Origin: an uncultured Clostridia bacterium
GTDB lineage: Bacteria > Bacillota > Clostridia > Oscillospirales > Acutalibacteraceae
Length of the DNA stretch: 64,000 nucleotides
Direction of reading: 5' to 3'
NCBI GenBank assembly: GCA_945983355.1
Contig: CAMFSU010000020.1
Coordinates: 1-64,000, forward strand
The translations under genes were made by a program, and so were the position numbers. Below the pieces are notes generated by a model. It did not search any database, was not told the DNA's origin, and saw nothing but the letters and a program-made list of their open reading frames with translations. Shown here piece by piece: positions 63,431 through 64,000 of the stretch. Within the stretch, counting starts at the first letter, position 1. Each line of letters opens with the position of its first letter.

Positions 63431-64000
63431 ACTTTTTCTCATTAAATTTTTCTAAAAACGAATGTACCTCGCCCAAATCACAGTCACGATATGCGGGCAT
63501 TGTTGCAAGGTTTACATTGTGAAGACTTCTAAAAATATTATCATCAGCGTGGGGGTTTATGGTTTTCATATACTTTATGAGCGCCTTGGTTTCCTTTCGT
63601 TTTGAAAGGTCTTCCCTGTCCTTACTGTCTTGAGTCAGCTTACAAGCGCATTGCAAAAAGCGAAGCCCATTATAGTTTGCCCAGGAAATAATATCGGCCT
63701 CCTTAACTCTATAAAGCGGTCTGATTAACTGCATACCCTCAAAATTGGTGCTGTGAAGCTTTGGCAGCATTGTTTTAATTTCACTTGAATAGCACATACT
63801 CATTAAAACAGTTTCGATAACATCATCAAAATGGTGTCCTAAAGCAATTTTATTACAACCAAGTTCTTTCGCCTTTGCATATAAACAACCGCGGCGCATA
63901 CGGGCGCACAAATAACAGGGCGAGCCGCCAACGCGGGTGGTAACATCAAAAATATCGCTTTCAAAAATTGTGACAGGAATATTAAGAGTTTTCGCATTTT
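63429..64000 (-). CDS. TtcA-like tRNA 2-thiolation PP-loop protein (5' end beyond window)
   Basis: C-terminal about 190 residues; the frame is open to the right edge, so the ORF-track start (TTG at 63911) is internal. Upstream codons read VTTRVGGSPCYLCARMRRG, giving the CxxC next to RMRRG seen in TtcA, followed by LGCNKIALGHHFDDVIETVLM and a later CACKL Cys. TtcA uses an Fe-S cluster and ATP to make 2-thiocytidine at tRNA position 32. The PP-loop itself lies outside the window. Could also be a related TtuA-like thiolase. Confidence 0.88.
   Translation of the reverse strand, partial: NAKTLNIPVTIFESDIFDVTTRVGGSPCYLCARMRRGCLYAKAKELGCNKIALGHHFDDVIETVLMSMCYSSEIKTMLPKLHSTNFEGMQLIRPLYRVKEADIISWANYNGLRFLQCACKLTQDSKDREDLSKRKETKALIKYMKTINPHADDNIFRSLHNVNLATMPAYRDCDLGEVHSFLEKFNEKK

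Noticed and set aside
1-64000. CRISPR arrays, insertion sequences, prophage, rRNA or tRNA genes
   Set aside because: No regularly spaced repeats, transposase-like ORFs, phage genes or tRNA-like cloverleaf sequences were seen; the few gaps are accounted for by leaders, promoters and terminators.

Overview
The window is a gene-dense, AT-rich stretch of a Firmicutes chromosome, most likely an uncultured member of the Clostridia (Oscillospiraceae/Ruminococcaceae-like). Reasons: Spo0A, SpoIIM, YabP and YabQ place it in an endospore-forming lineage. T-box, S-box (SAM-I) and RFN (FMN) leaders have Firmicutes architecture. PurL is the long single-chain form, the AICAR transformylase is stand-alone, and the order recJ-relA-dtd-MBL-hemZ is common in Clostridia. 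I see no phage, insertion sequence, CRISPR array, rRNA or tRNA gene; this is core chromosome. Almost every base is coding or a recognisable leader or terminator.

Layout. (1) 1-9053, plus strand: the end of a purine operon (AICAR transformylase cut by the window edge, glyA, purD, purL, fhs) that pairs IMP synthesis with its one-carbon supply. (2) 9148-22054, minus strand: rpsT; a T-box-controlled asnS-asnA unit followed by a CapD/PglF-type sugar dehydratase; and a murI-ywiB-argS-pncB-lipoprotein-lon-ysxC operon. (3) 22155-24797: spoIIM-xerD on the minus strand, diverging from a YmfI/FabG-like reductase whose upstream region carries repeated TTATGTAAAC elements. (4) 24841-32216 and onward, minus strand: an unusual P-type ATPase, an endonuclease IV-like protein, yqeG, rpsU, secG, leuS, then rsfS-yqeK-nadD-yhbY-rdgB-ftsY-smc-radical SAM-rnc-plsX-trmFO-topA-dprA-trmH, many with 1-4 nt overlaps. 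(5) 46790-50264, minus strand: infC-rpmI-rplT behind an attenuator-like leader and with an AUU start codon, metK behind a SAM riboswitch, ribU behind an FMN riboswitch. (6) 50305-53637, minus strand: a THUMP methyltransferase and the hup-rqcP-yabP-yabQ-divIC-yabR cluster. (7) 53806-61643, minus strand: recJ-relA-dtd-MBL-hemZ-zinc-ribbon-mtnN. (8) 61754-64000: spo0A diverging from tcdA, then a TtcA-like thiolase cut by the right edge.

The genes are mostly housekeeping: translation (aminoacyl-tRNA synthetases, ribosomal proteins, tRNA/rRNA modification), chromosome upkeep (SMC, TopA, RecJ, XerD, HU), envelope and secretion (SecG, FtsY, MurI, PlsX), stringent response and sporulation control. 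I found no convincing new multi-gene system. The most interesting signals are deviations inside conserved proteins and in intergenic DNA: Spo0A has Glu at the position of the phosphorylated Asp; a P-type ATPase departs from consensus in five signature motifs while keeping the catalytic Asp and the cation ligands; XerD has Lys for the first catalytic Arg; MurI has Gly in place of the Asn of its CNT motif; and ATGTAAA-type repeats or palindromes sit in two divergent intergenic regions.
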